Part shown: positions 1 to 5,176 of the stretch, in pieces
How positions within the stretch are numbered: the first letter of the stretch is position 1
Layout of the letters: each line of letters begins with the position of its first letter
From: Eubacterium sp. CAG:786
GTDB lineage: Bacteria; Bacillota; Clostridia; Oscillospirales; Ruminococcaceae
DNA: 8,133 nt
Direction of reading: 5' to 3'
NCBI GenBank assembly: GCA_000432175.1
Contig: HF989441.1
Span: forward strand, 8,772 to 16,904
Position numbers and translations under genes: made by a program
Notes under the pieces: model-generated
The model's database searches: none
The model's input: the letters and a program-made list of their open reading frames with translations, nothing else
Told to the model about the DNA's origin: nothing

Positions 1-18
1 TAAACCTTTTGAGATAAG

Positions 19-35
19 GTCCCGCGTAGCGGGAC
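19..35. repeat. Small perfect hairpin at the left edge
   Basis: GTCCCGC (19-25) and GCGGGAC (29-35) are perfect inverted repeats around a GTA triloop. No run of T follows on the plus strand. On the minus strand the hairpin is followed by CTTATCTC, also not a T run. It may be the end of a transcript from a gene left of the window, or a structured repeat, but the sequence does not decide this. Confidence 0.4.
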
Positions 36-40
36 ACAAT

Positions 41-130
41 AATTCCGAATTCCGAATATAGTTTTGCGCAGCCCGTTACTTTATCCATTTGCATTATGCA
101 CACAAGTGCGCAAAACTCGAATTCCGAATT
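41..130. repeat. Imperfect inverted-repeat element with ATTCCGA heptads
   Basis: GTTTTGCGCA (61-70) is the exact reverse complement of TGCGCAAAAC (107-116). The outer flanks, 41-60 and 117-130, both consist of AATTC/CGAATT units and are imperfect inverted copies of each other. The left flank holds a tandem heptad, ATTCCGA repeated from 42. The arms of about 24-30 bp enclose a 36-nt centre (71-106) that itself contains the small palindrome TGCATtATGCA (90-100). No coding potential is evident. It could be a MITE-like or REP-like intergenic repeat, or a structured 3' end for the minus-strand gene. Only a genome-wide copy count can tell which. Confidence 0.4.
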
Positions 131-160
131 GAACTGAGTTCCGAAATCGGAACTCAGTTC
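131..160 (-). terminator. Hairpin at the 3' end of the GGDEF gene, probable terminator
   Basis: A perfect 13-bp inverted repeat (131-143 with 148-160) encloses an AAAT/ATTT tetraloop. The TGA stop of the minus-strand gene (154-156) lies inside the stem. Downstream on the minus strand comes AATTCGG and then a short TTTT at about 112-115, so this is not a textbook intrinsic terminator with an adjacent U tract. The position makes a transcript-ending or transcript-protecting role likely. Confidence 0.5.
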
Positions 161-2064
161 CTGGGGTGTCGTTTGTGCTTTGCCTTGTCGGAGTACATCA
201 GGCGGTCGGCAAGTTCTATGAGCGCCTCTATGGAGTCCACGCCGTCGAGGTCCGCGGAATATACCCCCAGCCCCACGTGCACCTGATACTGCGCTCCGGC
301 TGCGGAATTCAGTTCCCCGAGGACGCGCACGAACGCGTCGCGGTAACGCTCGGACTGCTCCCGGGCGTCCCCGCAGCACACCTTTGCCGCAACGAACTCG
401 TCGCCCCCGAAGCGGGAACATATCACGTCGCCGCATTCCTCAGCGGCGCCGGTGAGCGCTTTCGCGGTGATGCACAGCGCGTTGTCCCCGGCTGAGTGCC
501 CGAAGTTGTCGTTGATGTACTTCATGTCGTTCAGGTCTATCGAAACGATGAACACGTCGCAGTACTTCCCCTCAAGCTTTGCGCAGTTCTCGCGGAAGCT
601 CTTGTAGAAGCCGTAGCGGTTGTATATCTGCGTCAGATGGTCGTGGGTGAACATGAATTCCAGCTGGCGGTTGAGGTTCGCCATTTGCTCGTGCAGGCGC
701 ATGGTTTCAAAGCAGCGGTTCAGGCTGTTGCATAATGTGTACATTCTCTCGTTGTGGTGCTCGTCGTGGGCGTAGTGCGTGACGAGGTACCCGATAACAC
801 GGTCCTGGAAATGCAGCGGGATTATGAACAGCGTGTTGTATTCGCTGAACGAGTTCTCGAGCAGGGGCATAAGGCGCTTTGCGGGGAAATCCACGCTGCC
901 GGTGTTCCTGCCGTCGGTGAATGTATTCAGGAACACGCGCATATTGCCGAACCCGGTGAATTCCGCCTGATGCTCCTCGCTGTCGGTGAAGCACCTGCAA
1001 TATTCTTCCGTCAGGCATATCACCGAGTTGCGGAAGCAGTACTCATCCAGCGTGCTGCGGACGTTCCCCGGGGAGGGGTCGGCGGCGATGAGGTTTTCCA
1101 TCTTGTTGACGTGTTCCTCGTAGTTGAGGGCGTAGGTGTAGCTCTGCACGAAGTCCGCGAGCAGGCGGTTGGAATTCCCCTGGTCCGGGAACGCGCAGCC
1201 GCAGCTTTCGCTGAAAACCGGCTCGTAGCTGAGTTCCGCGTCGAACGGCTCGGGGTATTCCCCGCTGGTGATGCCGTCGGCGAGTTCCAGCAGCTTTTCG
1301 GCTATCACGGCGTTGTTGCGCACCGCGGTGGTGAGCCTCGGCTTGTGATACTGCTCGATCTTTATCCCGTCGAAGCCGGTGACAAAAACGTCCTCCGGCA
1401 CGCGCACGCCGTGCTCGTTAAGTTTCAGGCAGACAGCCATTGCCATGGTGTCGTTGCAGCAGATGAATGCCTCCGGCAGCGGCTCCCCGCTTTCAAAGAA
1501 GCGGTCCATCGCGGCGTAGGTGGGCTCCTCCCAGAAATCGCAGTAATATATGTCGTCGTCGTTAAGGGTAAGGCCGTATTTTGCCATCAGGTCGCGGCAG
1601 GATTTCACGCGGGTCTCTGAGAAGTCATTGCCTTTCTGCCCCGCGACGAGCTTTATCCTGCGGCAGCTGTGCCAGCCGAGAATGTGGTCCACGATAGCGC
1701 TGAAGGCTTCCCCATAGCCGAAAGAGACTCTGTAGGCGCCCTCGATGGGGATATCCACCGATATGAGCGGGACGTTGTTGCTGCGGCAGTCCTCAACTAT
1801 CTTCTCCACCACCGTGCGGGAATACATAGAAGCCGGCACCATCACCATCACGTCTATCATGTCGTAATTTATCAGGCTGAACACCGAACTGCCGCCGGTG
1901 TCGCTCCTGCTGTTGCCGTAAAGGTCCTCAAAGCACTGGAAAACCAGCATCCTGTAGTCTGCGCGGTCTTTCAGCAGCTCTGCAAGCCCGTCTACCAGCG
2001 GCTTGGAAGGCTCCTTGTTGACCGTCGCGCAGCATACGCCTATCACTTTTCTTCCGTCAAGCAC
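154..2064 (-). CDS. LacI-type ligand-binding / GGDEF diguanylate cyclase fusion protein
   Basis: Probable one-component sensor that makes cyclic di-GMP from two GTP in response to a small ligand, perhaps a sugar. With the GTG start the protein has 636 residues. Residues 6-285 resemble the LacI/GalR periplasmic-binding fold: IGVCCATVN at the start, ICCNDTMAMAV near 201, VPEDVFVTGFDG near 222-233 and P-RLTT near 242. It ends with the SCGC motif (287-290) often seen in such clostridial proteins. There is no helix-turn-helix. Residues about 300-460 look GAF-like (inference). The GGDEF domain (470-636) has YNRYGF, SIDLNDMKYINDNFGH with metal-binding Asp510, and intact GGDEF at 553-557. The inhibitory RxxD I-site is not visible; the equivalent stretch reads AEECGD. 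No signal peptide or membrane helix is seen, so it should be cytoplasmic. The GTG at 2064 is chosen because GGGGTGA lies 4 nt upstream and the promoter overlaps the earlier starts (ATG 2088, TTG 2127). Confidence 0.85.
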   Translation of the reverse strand: MLDGRKVIGVCCATVNKEPSKPLVDGLAELLKDRADYRMLVFQCFEDLYGNSRSDTGGSSVFSLINYDMIDVMVMVPASMYSRTVVEKIVEDCRSNNVPLISVDIPIEGAYRVSFGYGEAFSAIVDHILGWHSCRRIKLVAGQKGNDFSETRVKSCRDLMAKYGLTLNDDDIYYCDFWEEPTYAAMDRFFESGEPLPEAFICCNDTMAMAVCLKLNEHGVRVPEDVFVTGFDGIKIEQYHKPRLTTAVRNNAVIAEKLLELADGITSGEYPEPFDAELSYEPVFSESCGCAFPDQGNSNRLLADFVQSYTYALNYEEHVNKMENLIAADPSPGNVRSTLDEYCFRNSVICLTEEYCRCFTDSEEHQAEFTGFGNMRVFLNTFTDGRNTGSVDFPAKRLMPLLENSFSEYNTLFIIPLHFQDRVIGYLVTHYAHDEHHNERMYTLCNSLNRCFETMRLHEQMANLNRQLEFMFTHDHLTQIYNRYGFYKSFRENCAKLEGKYCDVFIVSIDLNDMKYINDNFGHSAGDNALCITAKALTGAAEECGDVICSRFGGDEFVAAKVCCGDAREQSERYRDAFVRVLGELNSAAGAQYQVHVGLGVYSADLDGVDSIEALIELADRLMYSDKAKHKRHPRN

Positions 2065-2068
2065 AGCG

Positions 2069-2075
2069 TCACCCC
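2069..2075 (-). promoter_or_regulatory. Ribosome binding site that decides the start of the GGDEF gene
   Basis: On the minus strand GGGGTGA ends 4 nt before GTG (2064-2062). Its GGTGA part matches the 3' portion of the consensus AGGAGGTGA, so the spacing is right. The upstream in-frame ATG (2088) and TTG (2127) have no such site. Confidence 0.6.
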
Positions 2076-2098
2076 GTTTCTTATTCATACATACATTT

Positions 2099-2127
2099 AT
2101 TGTATCACATATTTCCATAAAAATCAA
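2099..2127 (-). promoter_or_regulatory. Sigma-A type promoter of the GGDEF gene
   Basis: Read on the minus strand, TTGATT (2127-2122) is followed after exactly 17 nt by TACAAT (2104-2099), with a TGA extended -10 element directly before it. Transcription should start around 2090-2093. That would leave the ATG at 2088 almost at the 5' end and favours the GTG at 2064. Confidence 0.65.
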
Positions 2128-2299
2128 TAGTCATTTTCGTTTTCGATAAAAATATTATACACACCTATTTCTCCTGCGAAATAACCCGGATAATGCCGAA
2201 GCATATTTTTTTTGTGCACTTTGTCTATAATCAGTATGCCAATACAGCATATTTTGTCCATATTCCGGGTAATAAATGACTTTTTCACCGATGTTGCTA
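2128..2299. other. AT-rich divergent intergenic region with short repeats
   Basis: No gene is supported here. The segment is much richer in A and T than its surroundings. It carries the inverted pair ACCCGGA (2184-2190) and TCCGGGT (2264-2270). It also has an imperfect direct repeat, ATGCC-n3-GCATATTTT (2193-2209) and ATGCC-n6-GCATATTTT (2236-2255). These lie upstream of both divergent promoters and could be regulator sites, but no known operator is recognised. Confidence 0.4.
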
Positions 2300-2328
2300 T
2301 TGACAAAAACGCCGTTTTATAGTATCAT
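2300..2328 (+). promoter_or_regulatory. Strong sigma-A type promoter facing the envelope/atp genes
   Basis: A perfect TTGACA -35 box (2300-2305) is followed after 17 nt by TATCAT (2323-2328), one or two mismatches from TATAAT. Transcription should begin near 2335. It is the best forward promoter in the window, and all plus-strand genes downstream are closely packed behind it. Confidence 0.75.
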
Positions 2329-2359
2329 TAAATAATAGGGGTATGAGCCGATTTTTCCC

Positions 2360-2397
2360 CATAAATGAATTTATGCGCCAGTATCAGAAAATGGCGC
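2360..2397 (+). promoter_or_regulatory. Palindrome and hairpin in the leader after the forward promoter
   Basis: CATAAAT-GA-ATTTATG (2360-2375) is a perfect palindrome with a 2-nt centre, the form of an operator. It is followed directly, sharing G2375, by GCGCCA (2375-2380) and TGGCGC (2392-2397), a 6-bp stem with an 11-nt loop. Both lie about 25-60 nt after the expected transcription start. A repressor site or leader structure is possible. No known riboswitch is recognised. Confidence 0.35.
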
Positions 2398-2398
2398 T

Positions 2399-2581
2399 GT
2401 GATACAAAAGAGGTCTGGAAATGCAGTTTGGCAGTGTGGCATCATGCATGACTCAGCTTCCACCCCGAACACCGTGCTGGTGCTGGGCGACGTGCTCCAG
2501 GTGCTGATGAACAAGGGCTATAAATTCGACAAGATAAACGACGACACAAAGCCGGTGCAGTTCACCGGGCCGTTTGCGTAA
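2399..2581 (+). pseudogene. C-terminal remnant of a polysaccharide deacetylase
   Basis: The open frame gives about 60 residues. After a few unremarkable residues it reads GIMHDSASTPNTV, then LQVLMNKGYKFDKI and DDTKPVQF. This matches the end of NodB-type polysaccharide (peptidoglycan N-acetylglucosamine) deacetylases: the last catalytic-core motif, with its conserved His in the MHD context, then the final helix and the tail 'GY-F--I'. The N-terminal metal-binding motifs (the Asp-Asp and HxxxH blocks) are absent, and only leader DNA lies upstream. A full domain needs about 190 residues or more. The fragment follows a strong promoter, which suggests a deletion joined the leader to the gene's tail. 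GTG 2399 is only the first possible start in frame; no ribosome binding site fits well. Family assignment is by pattern recognition and is moderately sure. Confidence 0.55.
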
Positions 2582-2597
2582 AAGAAAGGAAATCACA

Positions 2598-2861
2598 ATG
2601 GGTATCAAAGATATTTTTTCACAGGCAGTGAAAGAACTGTGGAAAAAGGACGGCGCGGAGGACAACACCGACGCCATCGTATTCGGCGACATCAACGCTT
2701 CCACCATCGCGGTGACTGACGGCGCGATAATCCAGGGCTATGTCAACACGACTTTCCTTTCCAAGGAGGACAAGCCGCAGCGTATTCCCCGAGGCTATCT
2801 CCTTCGACAGCAAGACCACGGAAAAGGCGTGAAAACAAACCGGGAAAGGCAGTATCACTGA
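2598..2861 (+). pseudogene. Bactofilin-like gene, internally shortened and frame-shifted
   Basis: ATG 2598 has AAAGGA 7 nt upstream. The product starts MGIKDIFSQAVKELWKK and passes straight into DAIVFGDINASTIAVTDGAI, which looks like the final turns of a bactofilin beta-helix (pattern 'GDI-A---V--GA-I-G'). Bactofilins are polymer-forming cytoskeletal proteins acting in envelope shape. The usual domain is about 100 or more residues, so most of the middle seems to be missing. As written, the frame runs 87 residues to a TGA at 2859. After CCCC (2787-2790), however, its codons become unlike the neighbours' (CGA, CTT, CAA). One frame over, PEAISFDSKTTEKA then TGA (2830-2832) reads naturally and would give 77 residues. 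A one-base insertion, a sequencing error or +1 slippage could explain this. It sits next to a deacetylase remnant, a sensible envelope pairing. Bactofilin identity is moderately uncertain. Confidence 0.45.
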
Positions 2862-3638
2862 ATGAGCACCAAAAAAAACCAGAACAACACTTCACTCATA
2901 GCTACTATAGTCATTGCCGCGCTGGCATGCGCTGCCGCGATAATCGCGGTGATCATGCTCAACCTGCCAGGCAGCGGGAATAACGGCAGTCAGGCGCAGA
3001 ATTCCGGCGCGCAAAATAACACCGCCGCCTACCTCACGCAGGAATACCGCGACGAGGTGGGACTTGCGGCGCACGACCTGCTGGACGACAGCCACGAGAT
3101 ACTCCGTCTGTTCGTCACCGAGGGACTCCACCACAACGACGAGCCTTACGGCAACCTCCCCGAGGACGGATATTACACCGTCAACAACACCGATTACGAC
3201 CTTGACAAGATAGAGACGCTGGTGCGCTCCGTCTACGTCGAGGACGAGGCTGACCGCGTGCTGCACAACATCGACGGCAACGGTCTGACCGTATACGCAA
3301 ACCGCAGGATACAGCAGCGCGCTGAGACCACCGCGGCTCCCGAAGGCTCCACAGCAGAAGCGGACGATACCATAAAGTACGAGACCGTCGAGGTGCTGGG
3401 TATAAGTTCTGATTTCACCGCAGACCCCGCCAAGAGCTGGATAAGCTGCTCCATCACGATAGATTACGTCGAGGAGGGCAAGTGCAATCTCACCGTGGGT
3501 CTTTTCGACGACAAGCTGGAAACGGTGATAGGCACCGCAGAAGCGAGCCAGTCCCAGCGCGAGCCTGACGCCACCGTCACCATTGGCATGGTAAAGACCG
3601 ACGACGGCTGGCGCCTTGAGAACTTCGTGACAAGGTGA
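2862..3638 (+). CDS. Single-pass membrane-anchored protein of unknown function
   Basis: 258 residues, family not recognised. Residues 1-10 are polar and Lys/Asn-rich. Residues 11-33 form one hydrophobic helix. Residues 37-55 are a low-complexity Gly/Asn/Ser/Gln linker. The remainder is an acidic soluble domain predicted to lie outside the membrane. Within it, GYYTVNNTDYDLDKIETLVRS (103-123) and the closing DDGWRLENF (247-255) faintly recall IseA-type or NTF2-like extracytoplasmic domains; this is a weak inference. Residues about 152-170 are a Thr/Ala/Glu-rich spacer. GGGAAAGG (2842-2849) lies 12 nt before the ATG. The stop of the preceding frame as written directly abuts this start, and this gene's own stop overlaps the next start as TGATG. 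It is thus placed between an envelope-type module and the ATP synthase genes and is probably co-transcribed with both. Confidence 0.75.
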   Translation: MSTKKNQNNTSLIATIVIAALACAAAIIAVIMLNLPGSGNNGSQAQNSGAQNNTAAYLTQEYRDEVGLAAHDLLDDSHEILRLFVTEGLHHNDEPYGNLPEDGYYTVNNTDYDLDKIETLVRSVYVEDEADRVLHNIDGNGLTVYANRRIQQRAETTAAPEGSTAEADDTIKYETVEVLGISSDFTADPAKSWISCSITIDYVEEGKCNLTVGLFDDKLETVIGTAEASQSQREPDATVTIGMVKTDDGWRLENFVTR

Positions 3639-3934
3639 TGTCAGGGAAAAAAAGCCCCTTTGCCGCCTACGCAGTCGCGAGCCAGTTCGCGTTCGTCATT
3701 CTTGCGCCGCTGCTGGTGTTCATCGTGGGAGGGCATTACGCCGTGGAATACTACGACCTGCCCGACTGGGTGATGGTCGTGTGCATAATTCTGGGCATTC
3801 TTTTCATGCTCGGGGGCGCGGCTAACCACCTGATGAAGATGATAAAGCTGTACGCAAAGGACGACAAGTCGAAATACCGCAGGTATTACAGCGACCGCAG
3901 CGACAACGACTACTACGACGACCACCGCAAGTGA
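3638..3934 (+). CDS. AtpZ/AtpI-like two-helix membrane protein
   Basis: 98 residues with two predicted membrane helices at about 10-30 and 45-62. Between them a short loop carries GGHYAVEYYDLPDW, where AtpZ-type proteins usually have G-x-x-x-D and a proline-containing turn. The C-terminal tail (76-98) is charged and very rich in Tyr and Asp. AtpZ-family proteins sit at the head of atp operons and, with AtpI, are implicated in c-ring assembly or divalent cation supply. That role is inferred here from size, topology and position directly before atpI. The ATG at 3638 is preferred over GTG 3635: it overlaps the upstream stop as TGATG, with AAGG just before, which suggests translational coupling. 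Confidence 0.6.
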   Translation: MSGKKSPFAAYAVASQFAFVILAPLLVFIVGGHYAVEYYDLPDWVMVVCIILGILFMLGGAANHLMKMIKLYAKDDKSKYRRYYSDRSDNDYYDDHRK

Positions 3935-3941
3935 GGTGCCC

Positions 3942-4343
3942 ATGGCAGGAAAATACAACGTCACCCGGCAGGAACTCCGCGCCATGCGACCCTGGCTGCT
4001 CGCGATAAACGCAGTGTATTTCGCGCTGCTCATCGTGCTCTTCTTCGCGTGCGGGTTCAACTATTCGCTGCTTCTCGGCGGCGTCTGGGGGAACATCGCG
4101 GGCGTCGGCAACTTCTGGCTGATGGGCGTTTCGGCTGAGAATTCGCTGCGGCACGGCGCAAAATCCGCGCAGAAATACATGAACACGCTTTACTGCGTCA
4201 GGTACCTGGGGCTGTTCCTGGTGATGACTGCAGCGGCTGTCCTGCCATTCATCGATCTTCTTTCCGCGGCTGTGCCGCTGTTTTTTCCGAGGATTGTCAT
4301 AACCGTGAAGTCCCTGTGGGAAACGCGCACGAAGCGGAAATAG
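3942..4343 (+). CDS. atpI: ATP synthase subunit I
   Basis: 133 residues with four hydrophobic segments at about 17-37, 42-63, 84-103 and 105-122, the topology of AtpI. The motif NFWLMGVSAENSLRHGAKSAQKYM followed by YCVRYLGLF resembles the Firmicutes subunit I family, with its Asn-Phe pair, basic loop and Arg-Tyr in helix three. AtpI is not part of the finished enzyme; in other bacteria it helps assemble the c-ring. The ATG at 3942 is preferred to GTG 3936 because GTGAGG (3931-3936) serves as its ribosome binding site. The gap to the preceding gene is only 7 nt. A hairpin and a strong ribosome binding site separate it from atpB. Confidence 0.75.
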   Translation: MAGKYNVTRQELRAMRPWLLAINAVYFALLIVLFFACGFNYSLLLGGVWGNIAGVGNFWLMGVSAENSLRHGAKSAQKYMNTLYCVRYLGLFLVMTAAAVLPFIDLLSAAVPLFFPRIVITVKSLWETRTKRK

Positions 4344-4350
4344 ATACAAG

Positions 4351-4366
4351 CGGCGCCAAAGCGCCG
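4351..4366 (+). other. Intercistronic hairpin between atpI and atpB
   Basis: CGGCGC (4351-4356) pairs perfectly with GCGCCG (4361-4366) around a CAAA loop. Only TATT follows, so it is unlikely to stop transcription fully. It lies 10 nt before the AAAGGAGG of atpB and may mark an mRNA processing or stability boundary between the accessory genes and the structural subunits. Confidence 0.4.
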
Positions 4367-4394
4367 TATTACCCCAAAGGAGGAATGATAATCT

Positions 4395-5108
4395 ATGCCA
4401 GCAGCTTTGCTATTGGCGTCAGAGGGCGGCTTCACCGTCACCGGAGCTAAGGTCATCACGAGTTTCGACCTGTTCGGTATAACGTGGAACCTCACCGAAA
4501 CAGTGTTCATTCAGTGGATAGTCATGCTTGTCCTGCTGATCGTGATGCTGATACTGACGCACAGGCTCGAGGTCATACCCCGGACAAAGCGCCAGGCGGC
4601 AGCGGAATGGATCGTGACATTCGCCAGAAATATGGTGGATACGACGATGGGCCCGAAGTACAAGGGCTACACCACCTATATCGGCGCGCTCCTGTGCTTT
4701 CTGCTGCTAAACAACCTGATGAGCCTTTTCGGGCTCAAGAACCCCACCTCCGATATCTCGGTGACTGGCGCCATCGCACTCATCACGTTTGCCCTGACGC
4801 AGATAAACCGTGCAAGGACCGGTAAGGTAAAGGGATTTTTCCACGCATTCATCGAGCCTATGCCGTTCATGCTGCCGTTCAACATCATCGGCGAGATCGC
4901 AAACCCGCTTTCGCAGGCGCTGCGTATCTTCGGCAACATGGTCGCAGGTATGGTCATCGGTGGGCTGATCTATTTCGCGCTGGGCAACTTCGCGATACTG
5001 ATACCCGCGATAACCTCGCTGTACTTCGACATCTTCTCGGCAGTTATCCAGGCTTACATCTTCACCACCCTGACAATGGCGTACATCTCCGGCGCAGAGT
5101 GTGAGTGA
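4395..5108 (+). CDS. atpB: ATP synthase F0 subunit a
   Basis: 237 residues, the normal size for a Firmicutes subunit a. This stator protein forms the ion half-channels next to the c-ring. The first membrane helix is at about 38-56. The hallmark helix reads LSQALRIFGNMVAG: Arg177 matches the essential E. coli Arg210, and Asn181 matches Asn214. In the last helix SAVIQAYIF gives Gln219, equivalent to Gln252. Two positions differ from E. coli: Met186 stands where Glu219 is, and Asp212 stands where His245 is. AAAGGAGG (4376-4383) lies 11 nt before the ATG. An ATG at 4385 is out of frame and ignored. The gene is the first structural subunit in the usual order a-c-b-delta-alpha. Confidence 0.95.
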   Translation: MPAALLLASEGGFTVTGAKVITSFDLFGITWNLTETVFIQWIVMLVLLIVMLILTHRLEVIPRTKRQAAAEWIVTFARNMVDTTMGPKYKGYTTYIGALLCFLLLNNLMSLFGLKNPTSDISVTGAIALITFALTQINRARTGKVKGFFHAFIEPMPFMLPFNIIGEIANPLSQALRIFGNMVAGMVIGGLIYFALGNFAILIPAITSLYFDIFSAVIQAYIFTTLTMAYISGAECE

Positions 5109-5125
5109 CATCATCCGGCAAATAT

Positions 5126-5145
5126 TCCACGGGTATTCCCGCGGA
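5126..5145 (+). promoter_or_regulatory. Hairpin and AU-rich leader ahead of atpE
   Basis: CCACGGG (5127-5133) pairs with CCCGCGG (5138-5144) with one A-C mismatch, closed by T5126-A5145, with a TATT loop. An AU-rich stretch, ATAGTATTTATAACTAA, follows up to the ribosome binding site. The c subunit is needed in about ten copies per enzyme. In E. coli an AU-rich enhancer before atpE raises its translation, and this leader could play the same part (inference). Confidence 0.4.
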
Positions 5146-5163
5146 TAGTATTTATAACTAAAT

Positions 5164-5168
5164 GGAGG
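5164..5168 (+). promoter_or_regulatory. Ribosome binding site that decides the atpE start
   Basis: GGAGG lies 8 nt before ATG 5177. The earlier in-frame ATG at 5162 overlaps this site itself and so cannot be the normal start. Confidence 0.8.
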
Positions 5169-5176
5169 AAACAACA

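Noticed and set aside
89..286. 65-codon plus-strand open frame over the repeat element and hairpin
   Set aside because: It crosses the inverted repeat, the hairpin and the end of the opposite gene, with no protein-like character.
754..1620. Long plus-strand open frame opposite the GGDEF gene
   Set aside because: Its product is His/Val/Arg-rich with no recognisable motif. It mirrors a well-supported coding gene whose GC-rich codons keep the opposite strand open.
2226..2231. TATAAT in the spacer as a second forward promoter
   Set aside because: The matching -35 position (2203-2208) reads ATATTT, a poor box. The TTGACA-17-TATCAT pair downstream is far better.
2124..2306. 60-codon minus-strand open frame in the divergent spacer
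   Set aside because: It lies in AT-rich promoter DNA, has no clear ribosome binding site or family features, and overlaps both promoters.
2335..2398. c-di-GMP riboswitch, suggested by the neighbouring GGDEF gene
   Set aside because: The two short stems do not form the three-way junction or show the conserved bases of either known c-di-GMP riboswitch class.
2763..2769. AAGGAGG inside the bactofilin-like gene as a ribosome binding site or frameshift stimulator
   Set aside because: No start codon follows at a suitable distance with a credible frame, and it is about 17 nt from the CCCC tract. It is explained by Lys-Glu codons.
5109..5176. Internal promoter before atpE
   Set aside because: TATAAC-like boxes occur, but no TTGACA-like -35 lies 16-18 nt upstream; translation control is the simpler reading.
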